A stretch of DNA of 64,000 nucleotides from Psychrobacillus antarcticus (GTDB lineage: Bacteria > Bacillota > Bacilli > Bacillales_A > Planococcaceae): NCBI RefSeq assembly GCF_029533155.1, contig NZ_JAIZDB010000017.1, positions 124,001-188,000 of the forward strand. Reading direction: 5' to 3'. Under the pieces are notes generated by a model. It saw nothing but the letters and a program-made list of their open reading frames with translations, was not told where the DNA came from and made no database searches. A program made the position numbers and the translations under genes. Every line of letters begins with the position of its first letter. The first letter of the stretch is position 1. Below, one piece after another: positions 15,378 through 24,480 of the stretch.

Positions 15378-18215
15378 ATGAAAAAAATCATCGCATCATC
15401 TGTATTAGCAACATCTGTCCTTTTGCCACTTAACCTTGTTGCCAATGAAGCACCATCTGTATATGCAGCTTCTAATTCTGCTATAGTATTAGGCGACATT
15501 CAACAATTGGTTGGTAATAAAGCGTTACTTACTGAAAATAATGTCAATATACGATCAGGTGCGGGTACTGAGTTCGATAAAGTAATACAAGTAAATACGG
15601 GTCAGTCGGTAAGTGTACTTGCCTTTGCGAAAAATAGTAAAGGTGAAGTCTGGTACAAAGTTTCCTTAAGTTCGACGGAAGGTTGGATTATTAGTGACTA
15701 TTTAACAGCTGCTACAAATGCAGTTAAAGCGTCCACTTCAAAATCAGGAGATGCCTATGTCGGAACATCACAGAAAATAGGGGAACGTGCTTCTGAAATG
15801 AGAAAAGGTGCAACGGCTTCTTATGATGTAGTTGCAACTATTCCAGAAGGGACCGCTTTAAAGATTATTAGTGCATTTACTAATGCTCAAAATGAGATTT
15901 GGTTTAATGTAGAAAATAACGGCAAAAAAGGCTGGGTAACCTCTGACTTATTTATATTAAATGATAATGCTGCAGAAACCGCTGCAAAAGCAGTTAAAGC
16001 GTCCACTTTAAAATCTGGAGATTCCTATGTCGGAACATCACAGAATATAGGGAAAAATGCTTCTAACATGAGAAGTGGTGCAACAACTTCTTATAAATTA
16101 ATTGCGTCTATTCCAGCAGGAACTTCTTTGAAAATTATTGGTGCTTTTACTAATGCCCAAAATGAGATTTGGTTTAATGTAGAATATAAAGGCAAAAAAG
16201 GCTGGGTAACCTCTGACTTATTTGTACTGAATGGAACTGCTGGAGAAACAGCTACAATGATGAAGGTTATCAATTCATCAACCGTTCATTCAGGAGCCAC
16301 CAAAAATTACTCTACAGTTTTCACAGCAAAAGCTGGAGCAACAATGACCGTTCATCAAGAATTTACAAATGGCTACAATGAGAAATGGGTTCAAGTTACA
16401 TATGCCACTGGAAAAAAAGGTTGGATTCTTGCATCAGCTTTTGAAGATAGCTCGATAGCGAACAAAGTCGTAAGCAAAAATTCGACGGTACATTCGGGAG
16501 CAACAAAGAGTTACAAAACAGTAGCAACGATTAACAAGGGAGTAAAACTAGCAATCCACCAAGAGTTTACGAATGGTTCCAAAGAAAAATGGTATCAAGT
16601 GACTTATGCAGTTGGAAAAAAAGGATGGATAGCTGCTGATGCATTTGATAGTGTTTCCACTGTACCCGAAAATCCGCCAACCGAAACTCCAACTCCAAAC
16701 GTAGAGGTAATTACCGAAGAAAATCATTTGTCGGTTTCCGTTTCGGTAGCAAATATGCGATCAGGTCCAGCAACAACTTTTGATGTTGTAACTCAATCAA
16801 GGTTAAATGACCAATTTGTTTCTGCACAATATGTTACTGATGCTAGCAATGAAAAATGGTATAAAGTAGTTTCAGGTAGTGGGGATGCTTGGTTACATCA
16901 ATCTGTTGTAACTATTGTAGATAAAGTGAACGAGACTCCAGTTGTCACTCCAGGTAATGGGGAAACAGGTACAATTCAACGTTTTAACGCTTTACTATAT
17001 GCAAATAGCAACTATAACTCATCAGTTTTAGTAGGTTTACCAAGAAGTACAAAGTTTACTGTGCTAAGTAAAATAGTTTCAACAGATGGGACAACTTGGA
17101 TAAACATTCAAGCTAATGGAAAACAGGGTTGGATTCCAGATTTCGAAATTAATGAAAATATCCCTACTAAATATGGAACAAAAACATCTACTGTGTATAG
17201 TGGAGCAAGTGCAACAGCGAAGAAAGTAGATACTATTTACTTAAGTTCACCGGTACGTGTACTACGTTCATTAAACGGGTGGCTTAATATCGAAACACCA
17301 AATGAAAAACGTGGTTGGATTCAGGCTTCTGTACTTTCAGATGCTGCGTCAATTTCACCAATTTCACCAATTTCACTGACGAACGGTAGAACAGAAGTTA
17401 GAAAAGGGCAAAATTATATGGTTTGGTCTAAACCATCTAAGTTCGATATTACCTACTCGATACCATCAGCAAATGTGTTACGAGTGTTTGGTAATCTCTC
17501 CAGTATTAACGAGATTAAATCGAATGTTGCTGGAGTGAAGAGTATGAAAGTAGAGAAAGTTTCCGGTGGAACATCTGTATTATTAGTCACTTTCGATCCT
17601 AATTACACATATACAATTCGTGATTATAATAACGAATTAACCATCAAAGTAGTTCCTAAAGGATTGGCAGGGAAGAAAATAATCATCGATGCTGGGCATG
17701 GTGCTTCTGATCCTGGTGCAATAGGTAAAAAAGGTACGAAGGAAAAAGATGTAAATCTTGCAACTGCGAATTTCCTAAAAGCTGAGTTAGAGGCGGCGGG
17801 AGCTACTGTGACACTTACAAGAAGCACAGATGTGTTCTTAGAGCTTTCGCAGCGTACAGGTATCTCTAATGCTTCGGACTATGATGCATTTATAAGTATT
17901 CATGCCGATTCATTCAGTTCTACTTCGAAAGGAACTACAACCTTCTATAATTCGTCAGTGAGCTTTAATGGTCCTAGAAGTTTGACACTTGCAAAGAGTA
18001 TTCAATCTGATTTAGTCAAAGCAATTGGAACTTATAACCGAGGAATCAAGCCACAAAACTTCTATGTAAATCGTATGAATGAGCTTCCTTCTGTATTAGT
18101 CGAACTTGCATTTCTTTCAAATCCTACGGAAGAAGCACAATTAGCTTCTACTTCCTTCCGTAAAAATGCAGCAATTGGAATTCGTAAAGGATTAGAAAAC
18201 TATTTCAATCAATAA
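15378..18215 (+). CDS. N-acetylmuramoyl-L-alanine amidase with eight SH3b repeats (LytC-like)
   Basis: A 945-residue secreted autolysin that should cut the amide bond between muramic acid and the stem peptide. A signal peptide (MKKIIASSVL..., cleavage near residue 31) is followed by about eight bacterial SH3 domains (roughly 50-110, 125-193, 215-283, 297-356, 363-424, 450-511, 531-592, 601-655), an AMIN-like segment (about 665-760) and a C-terminal Amidase_3 domain (767-943). Zinc ligands His774, Glu789 and His842 and catalytic Glu909 (LVELAFLSN) are present. It is much longer than LytC because of the SH3 array. The next two genes follow at 18 and 0 bases. It probably acts in vegetative wall turnover and motility. 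Confidence 0.93.
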   Translation: MKKIIASSVLATSVLLPLNLVANEAPSVYAASNSAIVLGDIQQLVGNKALLTENNVNIRSGAGTEFDKVIQVNTGQSVSVLAFAKNSKGEVWYKVSLSSTEGWIISDYLTAATNAVKASTSKSGDAYVGTSQKIGERASEMRKGATASYDVVATIPEGTALKIISAFTNAQNEIWFNVENNGKKGWVTSDLFILNDNAAETAAKAVKASTLKSGDSYVGTSQNIGKNASNMRSGATTSYKLIASIPAGTSLKIIGAFTNAQNEIWFNVEYKGKKGWVTSDLFVLNGTAGETATMMKVINSSTVHSGATKNYSTVFTAKAGATMTVHQEFTNGYNEKWVQVTYATGKKGWILASAFEDSSIANKVVSKNSTVHSGATKSYKTVATINKGVKLAIHQEFTNGSKEKWYQVTYAVGKKGWIAADAFDSVSTVPENPPTETPTPNVEVITEENHLSVSVSVANMRSGPATTFDVVTQSRLNDQFVSAQYVTDASNEKWYKVVSGSGDAWLHQSVVTIVDKVNETPVVTPGNGETGTIQRFNALLYANSNYNSSVLVGLPRSTKFTVLSKIVSTDGTTWINIQANGKQGWIPDFEINENIPTKYGTKTSTVYSGASATAKKVDTIYLSSPVRVLRSLNGWLNIETPNEKRGWIQASVLSDAASISPISPISLTNGRTEVRKGQNYMVWSKPSKFDITYSIPSANVLRVFGNLSSINEIKSNVAGVKSMKVEKVSGGTSVLLVTFDPNYTYTIRDYNNELTIKVVPKGLAGKKIIIDAGHGASDPGAIGKKGTKEKDVNLATANFLKAELEAAGATVTLTRSTDVFLELSQRTGISNASDYDAFISIHADSFSSTSKGTTTFYNSSVSFNGPRSLTLAKSIQSDLVKAIGTYNRGIKPQNFYVNRMNELPSVLVELAFLSNPTEEAQLASTSFRKNAAIGIRKGLENYFNQ
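15721..16260 (+). repeat. Recent 270-bp in-gene duplication of an SH3 module
   Basis: The DNA from about 15721 to 15990 is repeated in the next 270 bp with few differences. Both copies start CAGTTAAAGCGTCCACTT and share CCTATGTCGGAACATCACAG. The protein residues 115-204 and 205-294 are correspondingly near-identical, unlike the more diverged SH3 repeats further on. Confidence 0.85.
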
Positions 18216-18233
18216 TGGAAGGAAGATAATCAT

Positions 18234-18932
18234 ATGAAAAAGAAATTATTAGCAACAGTTGGAGCTGTACTTGGTTTAAGTTTGGTATTAACTTTTATTA
18301 CACCGACCTCCACTAAAGCAGATTCAAATCTACTTTTAGCATCGGTTGAATGGGTACAAGCACAGCTAAACCCTCTTCAAACGAAAGTAACAACTTTAGA
18401 AAAACAAGTTGCAGAACAAGATGTAATCATTAAACAATTACAAAAAGCAGTAGCGGAGGGTAGCTCTGTGGTTGTAACGCCACCAACGACTACTAATCCC
18501 CCGACAGAAACAACTGCTGTAATTTATACAAAGGCTAGTGCAAAAGTACATTCTGGAGCAACAAAAAACTATAAAGTTCTTGCAACAATTGCTGCAAATA
18601 AAGGCTTATCCGTTATTGGTGAGCACAAGGGTGCCGATGGAATTTGGTATCGAGTAGAAGTTTCAGCTACTGTAAAAGGGTGGATTTTCTCAGGTGATGT
18701 TTCTACGACAAAACCAGTAGACTTTGTACCTTCAAAAGTCATAACAAAAGAATCTACAAACGTACGCAAAGGGGCAACTACTAATTATAAATCACTGGAA
18801 ACTGTTGCTAAAGGCTCTTCATTAACTTATTTAGGGTCCTTCAAAAATGCAAATGGTGAAACTTGGTATAATGTCCAAACTGCTAAAGGCAATAAAGGTT
18901 GGGTGCTAAGTACGCTGACTGAGGTGAAATAA
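18234..18932 (+). CDS. Secreted SH3b-domain protein with coiled coil
   Basis: A 232-residue exported protein: signal peptide (about residues 1-30, ending STKA), a coiled-coil stretch around residues 35-75 (VQAQLNPLQTKVTTLEKQ), a Thr/Pro-rich linker, then two SH3b domains (about 95-158 and 165-230) like those of the amidase next door. No catalytic domain is present. It sits between an amidase and a LytB-like gene, 18 bases after the first and touching the second. By position it takes the place of the small lipoprotein LytA of Bacillus, so a scaffold or wall-binding helper of the amidase is a reasonable guess. Confidence 0.8.
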   Translation: MKKKLLATVGAVLGLSLVLTFITPTSTKADSNLLLASVEWVQAQLNPLQTKVTTLEKQVAEQDVIIKQLQKAVAEGSSVVVTPPTTTNPPTETTAVIYTKASAKVHSGATKNYKVLATIAANKGLSVIGEHKGADGIWYRVEVSATVKGWIFSGDVSTTKPVDFVPSKVITKESTNVRKGATTNYKSLETVAKGSSLTYLGSFKNANGETWYNVQTAKGNKGWVLSTLTEVK

Positions 18933-20462
18933 TTGAAGAAAAAAGTAATAGCCATTTTATCAGTAGCAGTGCTTAGTCTTGTTTCCGCAAATAGCGCTTT
19001 TGCATACAAACAAGAAAGTTATTCGAAACAAATACAAGTAGAAGTACACAATGCATCTACTACTTCTCTTAATCTATCAGGAGTGTACAAGCTACAAAAC
19101 TTAACAACAAACGAAATGTTCTTTGCTTTACCAAATACACCGGTTACATTTTCTCAAGTGAATGGGGAAGTCTCTATTTATCAATCTGGATCTTCTATGT
19201 TTTCAGCAAATGGTTATGCCCTGCATGCCATTTCTGGCAATGAAAAGATAGTCGTATTTACGTCAGATGTTGATGGTAAAAAAGGGGCTACTGCTGATTA
19301 TGAAACAGTAAAATCATATACAGCTTTCCAAGGGGCAAACTTTGTAGATGAATTCACAAATGCAAATGGTGAAACTTGGTACTCTATTACAGATGAACTA
19401 GGAGCTTCATCCTGGGTCCCCGCTACTAGTGGACGACTTGCTGAAGTTTCTTCATTACCAATTGGCAAGGCTTCAAATGGAAATGAATATCGAGGAAGTT
19501 TTAATGTTATTAAATCAGGTGCGACAGTTCAAATCGTCAACCGACTAGATTTAGAAAATTATTTAAAAGGCGTAATTCCAAATGAATCACCAGCTTCATG
19601 GCATATTGAAGCTTTAAAAGCCCAAACAATTGCAGCAAGAAGTTATACATTGAGTAAAGCTGGTATTCTAAGTAGTACTACTAAAGACCAAATGTATAAA
19701 GGCTATTCATCTGAACATAAAAATTCAAATGCTGCAGTAGAAGCAACAAACGATCTAGTTTTAAGAGCTAATGGCAAACTAGTTCAGGCCTACTATTTTT
19801 CTACTAGTGGTGGTAGAACAGCGAATATTGGTGAGGTATGGAATAGTGCCCAGGTTTCCCATTTTGTATCTGTAGATGATTCCATTGAGCAATCACCTTA
19901 TAAAAACTGGACAGTGAGCATTCCAACTTCCAATATATTAAAAAAATTCGGATTTTCCACCACTGATACTTTGTTAGACATCAAACTTACAAAGGGTGGA
20001 TCTAACGGAGAAGTTACTGCCGTAACTGCAGTGACTTCGTCCGGAGAGAAAACGATAACTGGCAATGAAACTGTGATGAGAAATGTATTTATAGATGCCA
20101 ACAATGCATCCTTAAAATCTAGCTGGTTCGATATTTCCTTCACAAAACCAACTGGAGGAACTGACCTAGCTATTCAAGGAGCAAATGGTTCATCAGAAGT
20201 AACATCACTTGAGGGAATGTCCGTTCAAACAGCAACAGGCACAGTGCCCATTCCAGGTGGCTCTGTGAAAGTCCAAACGAATGAAGGCATCATCTCCACA
20301 ACAGGAGTTACAGGTGTCCAAACAGTAACCGTAAACGGTAAAGGCTATGGTCACCGAATCGGTATGAGTCAATACGGTGCTAAAGCACGTGCCGAAGCTG
20401 GTTGGACATACGACCGCATTCTAAAACATTATTACCAAGGCACGACAATAGAAAAATACTAA
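18933..20462 (+). CDS. lytB: SpoIID/LytB-domain amidase modifier protein
   Basis: A 509-residue secreted protein with a signal peptide (KKKVIAILSVAVLSLVSANSAFA) and a C-terminal SpoIID/LytB domain, seen in RLDLENYLKGVIPNESPASWHIEALKAQ... with the conserved ..AARSYTL.. block, YYFSTSGGRTANIGEVW and the closing GYGHRIGMSQYGAKARAEAGW. In Bacillus LytB stimulates the LytC amidase; SpoIID itself is a lytic transglycosylase, and the acidic residue in the NESPASW stretch matches its catalytic Glu. The start is TTG directly after the upstream TAA, with GAGGTG as ribosome site. A strong terminator follows. Confidence 0.87.
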   Translation: MKKKVIAILSVAVLSLVSANSAFAYKQESYSKQIQVEVHNASTTSLNLSGVYKLQNLTTNEMFFALPNTPVTFSQVNGEVSIYQSGSSMFSANGYALHAISGNEKIVVFTSDVDGKKGATADYETVKSYTAFQGANFVDEFTNANGETWYSITDELGASSWVPATSGRLAEVSSLPIGKASNGNEYRGSFNVIKSGATVQIVNRLDLENYLKGVIPNESPASWHIEALKAQTIAARSYTLSKAGILSSTTKDQMYKGYSSEHKNSNAAVEATNDLVLRANGKLVQAYYFSTSGGRTANIGEVWNSAQVSHFVSVDDSIEQSPYKNWTVSIPTSNILKKFGFSTTDTLLDIKLTKGGSNGEVTAVTAVTSSGEKTITGNETVMRNVFIDANNASLKSSWFDISFTKPTGGTDLAIQGANGSSEVTSLEGMSVQTATGTVPIPGGSVKVQTNEGIISTTGVTGVQTVTVNGKGYGHRIGMSQYGAKARAEAGWTYDRILKHYYQGTTIEKY

Positions 20463-20470
20463 TAAAATAC

Positions 20471-20502
20471 AAAAGGCAACCACATTAGTGGTTGCCTTTT
20501 TG
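20471..20502 (+). terminator. Terminator of the wall-lysis operon
   Basis: A perfect 13-bp stem (20471-20483 with 20488-20500) with a 4-base loop and a T run lies just after the SpoIID/LytB stop codon. Confidence 0.93.
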
Positions 20503-20540
20503 TATGAATTTTGTAAAAGTATAAGAATAAGAGAAATTAA

Positions 20541-21250
20541 ATAATACCGCTGATTTCCGTTTCAGGTGGACGCGTTCCGTGGGCACGGCTTCAATCTCCC
20601 TCGGGCCAACAGGATGTTGGTCACGAAGGCGTTGCCACACGATGTGGCGCTCTTAGCCTTTGTCCCTTTCGAAAGTTCCTGCGGGGCTTTCAGCTCGTGC
20701 ACCTGTCGCTTCGCTATCGGTGCAGAAAACATTTGCTGTTCCCACTGGAGTCGCCACCTTCACTCCAATCAATTAAGTGAGTAGTACTCCACTATAAGAT
20801 AGAGCATTGCTTATCGCTTAGATGATTAGAGTAGTCAAAGTTAATATAGGGATAAAATCGTCTGTTGAATTAGGAATACTATTCTTGTTAGGAAGGATGA
20901 AAAAAGTAGAATTTCTTTTATCGAGCGGATATAAAGAGAAATAGTAAGTGTTCACTAAATAAAGAAGTGAAGAAGCGAACGAAATTGCATCTTCGAGAGC
21001 TTCCTGTTTGGATAGGTAAGTATCTTTTCTCTAGTTTTCCAAAAAAGCACTAACCTGTTTATAAGAGTTGTAGGAGGGCGACCGATAGGCAAACGCCATA
21101 AGATTATCGAAAAAAGGGATACTGGTTGGTTGTAACGGACGTCATAACCAACCAGTATCCCTAAAATCGACTCGGTAATCATATAGTAAAACGTCTGTCC
21201 AAAGCACTTCGAAAACGATAGAAACAGAATTTAACCTTTAAGATCTTTCA
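20541..21250. repeat. Dispersed non-coding element, copy B (about 0.7 kb)
   Basis: This gene-free stretch is the uninterrupted version of copy A. It opens with the block ATAATACCGCTGATTTCCG, runs through a GC-rich section with the words CAACAGGATGTTGGTCACG and CTGGAGTCGCCACC, and then through an AT-rich half identical in order to copy A, including the long hairpin at 21115-21162. A 72-codon open frame at 20566 lacks a ribosome site and family similarity and is treated as chance. The same opening block occurs at copies C and D. Confidence 0.8.
21115..21162 (-). terminator. Inverted repeat of copy B matching the copy A hairpin
   Basis: Arms 21115-21137 and 21140-21162 pair with one mismatch and one G-T pair. 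Compared with copy A, one T-A pair has become G-C and one G-C pair has become A-T. On the minus strand it is followed by a T run. Confidence 0.7.
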
Positions 21251-21290
21251 TAAACTTTCAACTGAAACCAAATAAAAGATTACTAACGAA

Positions 21291-21326
21291 AGAGGCTGCC
21301 CTAACTCATACATTTGGGCAGCCTCT
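21291..21326 (-). terminator. Terminator-like hairpin after the CAP-domain gene
   Basis: Perfect 11-bp arms (21291-21301 and 21316-21326) form a GC-rich stem directly after the stop of the minus-strand CAP gene. The T tract is poor on both strands, so efficiency is uncertain. Confidence 0.6.
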
Positions 21327-21332
21327 CAACTT

Positions 21333-22493
21333 TTAAGGTTTTATAAAGTTTTCAGTATAATACGGAATCGATCCATGGGTCCAATCTGCAAAGTAAACAC
21401 CTACGCCCAATTGTGTATAAGCTGTACTAATGATGTTCTTACGATGCCCTAAAGAATTCATCAGTGCTTCATGTGCAAAATAGGGACTTGTATAACCCAT
21501 TGCAATATTCTCTCCACCATTTCTAAACTGTACACCGCTATTGGAAAGGCGATCAAATGGGGACTCACCTTTTAAATTATCATGGTTAAAGTAATCATTT
21601 AATCCCATGTCTACACTATGATTTCGTGCGACATTAGCAACCTTTGACGAGCTTTGAAGAATTTCTACTCCATGTGCTTTACGCTCTGCATTCGTTAATT
21701 GGAATAAAAGTGCCTCATAGCTAGTTTCTAATGTAATAGATTTTTTAGGATATAAATTCGGATTCTTATCAATTAGCAAATGATCTATTAAATAAATAGC
21801 TGCAATTTTATTATCATTATGCACATCTATAAAAAAGTTTGCTTCATATTCAGGCAAATTATACGTAATAATTTCGATTGGATATGTATTTCCGGTAGTT
21901 TCATATTTAGTACCTAGTTTATTCTCCAGCTGTCCGATCGTATTGGATACTGAAACGCCATTTACTTGATAACTTTTATCTTTCGTATAAATGGAGGCTA
22001 TTTTATTACTCAAATAACTTATAGCATAAAAGCTATTATAGTTATTATGATAAATTGAAGTAGAGGCACCAAATTCGTTTATAAGAGCTGTTTTTTGAGT
22101 ACCAAGTTTTGCTGTTGCAGTCGTTTTATTGTCTCCAATAGAAAGAGCAGTTTTTACACAATTTAACTGATTTACCTTACTTTTAGATGGTGTTTGATAC
22201 AAAACATCCGCATTATCTAAGATTACTAATCCGCCACCAAGATGATAGTAGGTCGATCTCTTCGCGTATATTCTGTAATTCTCGCCAGGTTTAACAGTTC
22301 TAGAAAATTCAAATTTACCATTTACATTTTTATAAATAGTTGTTGATTTTTGAATCAAAACTCGACCGATTTGACCGGATTTTAGTTCTACTCCATCCCA
22401 GTAAGCGATGGAAGGGCAATCTGCTGCTTGAGAAATTGTTGGAACCGAGATTAATGCGAAAAATAACATTACTACAATAGAAAGTTTTTTCAT
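21333..22493 (-). CDS. Secreted CAP/SCP-domain protein (YkwD-like)
   Basis: A 386-residue exported protein: signal peptide (MKKLSIVVMLFFALISVPTISQAA), a central CAP-associated region with repeats of short beta segments (about residues 30-240), and a C-terminal CAP domain (about 255-386). The CAP hallmarks are visible: TNAERKAHG, the His in ARNHSVDMG, YFNHDN, GGENIAMGY and LGHRKNI, ending YYTENFIKP. CAP proteins of Bacillales are secreted and their function is mostly unknown. Inner-coat or wall-associated roles are possible. The gene is alone on the minus strand with yvyE upstream. Confidence 0.88.
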   Translation of the reverse strand: MKKLSIVVMLFFALISVPTISQAADCPSIAYWDGVELKSGQIGRVLIQKSTTIYKNVNGKFEFSRTVKPGENYRIYAKRSTYYHLGGGLVILDNADVLYQTPSKSKVNQLNCVKTALSIGDNKTTATAKLGTQKTALINEFGASTSIYHNNYNSFYAISYLSNKIASIYTKDKSYQVNGVSVSNTIGQLENKLGTKYETTGNTYPIEIITYNLPEYEANFFIDVHNDNKIAAIYLIDHLLIDKNPNLYPKKSITLETSYEALLFQLTNAERKAHGVEILQSSSKVANVARNHSVDMGLNDYFNHDNLKGESPFDRLSNSGVQFRNGGENIAMGYTSPYFAHEALMNSLGHRKNIISTAYTQLGVGVYFADWTHGSIPYYTENFIKP

Positions 22494-22523
22494 AGATTCA
22501 TCTCCTCATAGTAAAAGTATAAA

Positions 22524-23159
22524 TCAATTCACTCTAAATTCCAAAAACTCTTTTTCAACAAGTTCGATTTTTGCTTGCCCATTCGTCATTTCGGCCATCC
22601 AGTTTGTAAAGACTGCCTCTTCATCTGCTTTTGTAAATACGAGCACTTCGACAAGATCTGCGTAGTTTATCTCTTTTAGAGGATAGTCAGAATTGCGTAC
22701 TTCATTTTCCACTTTTCCAAGCCAGGTGTACTCAATAGAAACTTTCATGAGATGGTGCAGTTTACGATCTACTACTTTCGCAGCGTCAATTCCTTCGGTT
22801 GTAGCCTTCCCGTAAGCCCGGATAAGTCCACCACCACCGAGCTTGATGCCGCCGAAATAACGAGTAACGACCACAACCGTATCCTGTAAACCTTGCTTTT
22901 TAAGCACTTCTAGCATTGGTACCCCCGCAGTGCCACTTGGTTCGCCGTCATCGTTTGCCTTTTGTATGTTGTCATGCTCCCCAATAATGTATGCGGAGCA
23001 GTTGTGATTAGCACTTTTATGCTTTTCTTTAATATTATTAATAAAATTTTGTGCGTCTACTTCTGTTTCTGCTCGGTTCACGTAAGTAATAAAACGTGAT
23101 TTTTGAATGATGATTTCGCACTCCCCGTAGCTTTGGATAGTCTGGTAATCTTTTCTCAT
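22524..23159 (-). CDS. yvyE: YvyE/IMPACT family protein (UPF0029, YigZ-like)
   Basis: A 211-residue cytoplasmic protein of the IMPACT/YigZ family. It shows KSRFITYVNRAETEVDAQNFI, the DDGEPSGTAGVPML block typical of UPF0029, VVVTRYFGGIKLGGGGLIRAYGKA and a small C-terminal ferredoxin-like domain. The family is linked to translation in eukaryotes and has no firm bacterial role. Its divergent position beside degS is the same as in Bacillus subtilis, which supports the name. It shares the 85-140-bp intergenic region with the degS promoter. Confidence 0.92.
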   Translation of the reverse strand: MRKDYQTIQSYGECEIIIQKSRFITYVNRAETEVDAQNFINNIKEKHKSANHNCSAYIIGEHDNIQKANDDGEPSGTAGVPMLEVLKKQGLQDTVVVVTRYFGGIKLGGGGLIRAYGKATTEGIDAAKVVDRKLHHLMKVSIEYTWLGKVENEVRNSDYPLKEINYADLVEVLVFTKADEEAVFTNWMAEMTNGQAKIELVEKEFLEFRVN

Positions 23160-23211
23160 GGATATATTTCCCCCCCTGATTCAATTGAAACATAGTTGTA
23201 AAGTAATTTTA

Positions 23212-23240
23212 ATTTATTTTTAGTCACTTAGTGCTATAAT
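23212..23240 (+). promoter_or_regulatory. Extended -10 promoter of degS
   Basis: TGCTATAAT (23232-23240) is a perfect extended -10 element 60 bases before the degS start. The -35 region is only AT-rich, as expected when the TG extension compensates. Confidence 0.65.
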
Positions 23241-23299
23241 AGGACTTGTCATCATTAGTGAATGAGGACTCATTTGGACGCATAAAGGAGAAAAAACAG

Positions 23300-24445
23300 A
23301 TGACGAATAGGAATATTGAAACTCAATCGTTAGATGTTATTTTCGATCGGATGGTCGAAGTGATGGATCATTCGAAAAAGGATATTTTCATTATAAGCGA
23401 ACAAAGTCGACAAAGCTTTGAAGAAATGAAAGTGGAGTTAGAAATTATTCGTGGAAATATCGAGGCGGTTATTATTGAAGGGGATATGCTCGAATCGAAT
23501 TCAAAGTTTTCCAGAAATCGATTAGCAGAAGTCTCTAAGAATTTTGACGCATACGATGAACCACAAGTTCGCCAAGCATACGAATCTGCAAATGAAATTC
23601 AAATAAATCTTCTCGTCAAGCGTAGTGAAGAACGTCAACTAAGACTTAGAAGAGATGATTTAGAACGCAGATTACAGGGCTTGTTAGAAATGATTGAACG
23701 TGCCGATCATCTGGTCAATCAGGTGAACATAGTCATGAATTACTTAACATCCGATTTGAAAAATGTAGGAGAAGCACTTGAAAATGCAAAAATTAAGCAA
23801 GATTTCACCTTGAAAATCATAGAAGCACAAGAAGAAGAACGTAAAAGACTTTCAAGGGAAATTCATGATGGCCCCGCGCAAATGCTAGCGAATGTACTCC
23901 TCAGAACAGATCTAATCAATCTTACATATCAGCAGCGTGGCGGTGAAGAAGCGATGAAAGAGATTATTGACCTAAAAACGATGGTTCGCAATGCTCTATC
24001 CGAGGTCCGTCGTATCATTTACGACCTTCGACCAATGGCATTAGACGATTTAGGATTAATACCAACGCTTCGAAAGTATATAACAACAATTGAAGAATAC
24101 AACCCAAAAGGTAAGATTAATTTCCAAGCATTTGGAGTAGAGAAAAGGTTAGAAACCAATTTTGAAGTAGCCATTTTCCGCATAGTCCAAGAGTGTTTAA
24201 CAAATGGAACTAAACATGGAAAATTTACAGAAGCTTGGGTGAAAGTAGAATGGTTGAAACAAAAGATAAATATTATCGTCAAAGATAATGGAGCTGGATT
24301 TGATCCAGAAGTAGTAAAAGAAAAATCCTTTGGTTTAATTGGTATGAAAGAACGAGTGGATTTGTTAGAGGGAACGATGAAAGTTATTTCATCCCCCGGC
24401 AAAGGAACAACCATTTTGTTTAGTATCCCATTAAATGAGGTATAG
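23300..24445 (+). CDS. degS: Sensor histidine kinase DegS
   Basis: A 381-residue cytoplasmic kinase with no membrane helices. The N-terminal half is a long coiled coil (to about residue 180) with a single-binding-domain role in Bacillus. The HisKA_3 motif SREIHDGPAQMLANV contains the phospho-acceptor His189, and LRPMALDDLGLIPTLRKY lies just after it. The ATPase domain follows with NGTKHG, DNGAGFD and SFGLIGMKERV. The start at 23300 is chosen over an upstream in-frame codon because AAAGGAG sits 9 bases before it and the protein then matches DegS in length. DegS phosphorylates DegU, encoded next. It steers motility, exoenzyme production, competence and biofilm. Confidence 0.95.
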   Translation: MTNRNIETQSLDVIFDRMVEVMDHSKKDIFIISEQSRQSFEEMKVELEIIRGNIEAVIIEGDMLESNSKFSRNRLAEVSKNFDAYDEPQVRQAYESANEIQINLLVKRSEERQLRLRRDDLERRLQGLLEMIERADHLVNQVNIVMNYLTSDLKNVGEALENAKIKQDFTLKIIEAQEEERKRLSREIHDGPAQMLANVLLRTDLINLTYQQRGGEEAMKEIIDLKTMVRNALSEVRRIIYDLRPMALDDLGLIPTLRKYITTIEEYNPKGKINFQAFGVEKRLETNFEVAIFRIVQECLTNGTKHGKFTEAWVKVEWLKQKINIIVKDNGAGFDPEVVKEKSFGLIGMKERVDLLEGTMKVISSPGKGTTILFSIPLNEV

Positions 24446-24480
24446 TAAATATGGCATTTGAATTATAGGAGGAAATACAC

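Noticed and set aside
20566-20784. 72-codon plus-strand frame in copy B
   Set aside because: Lies in the GC-rich part of the dispersed element. Other copies do not keep the frame.
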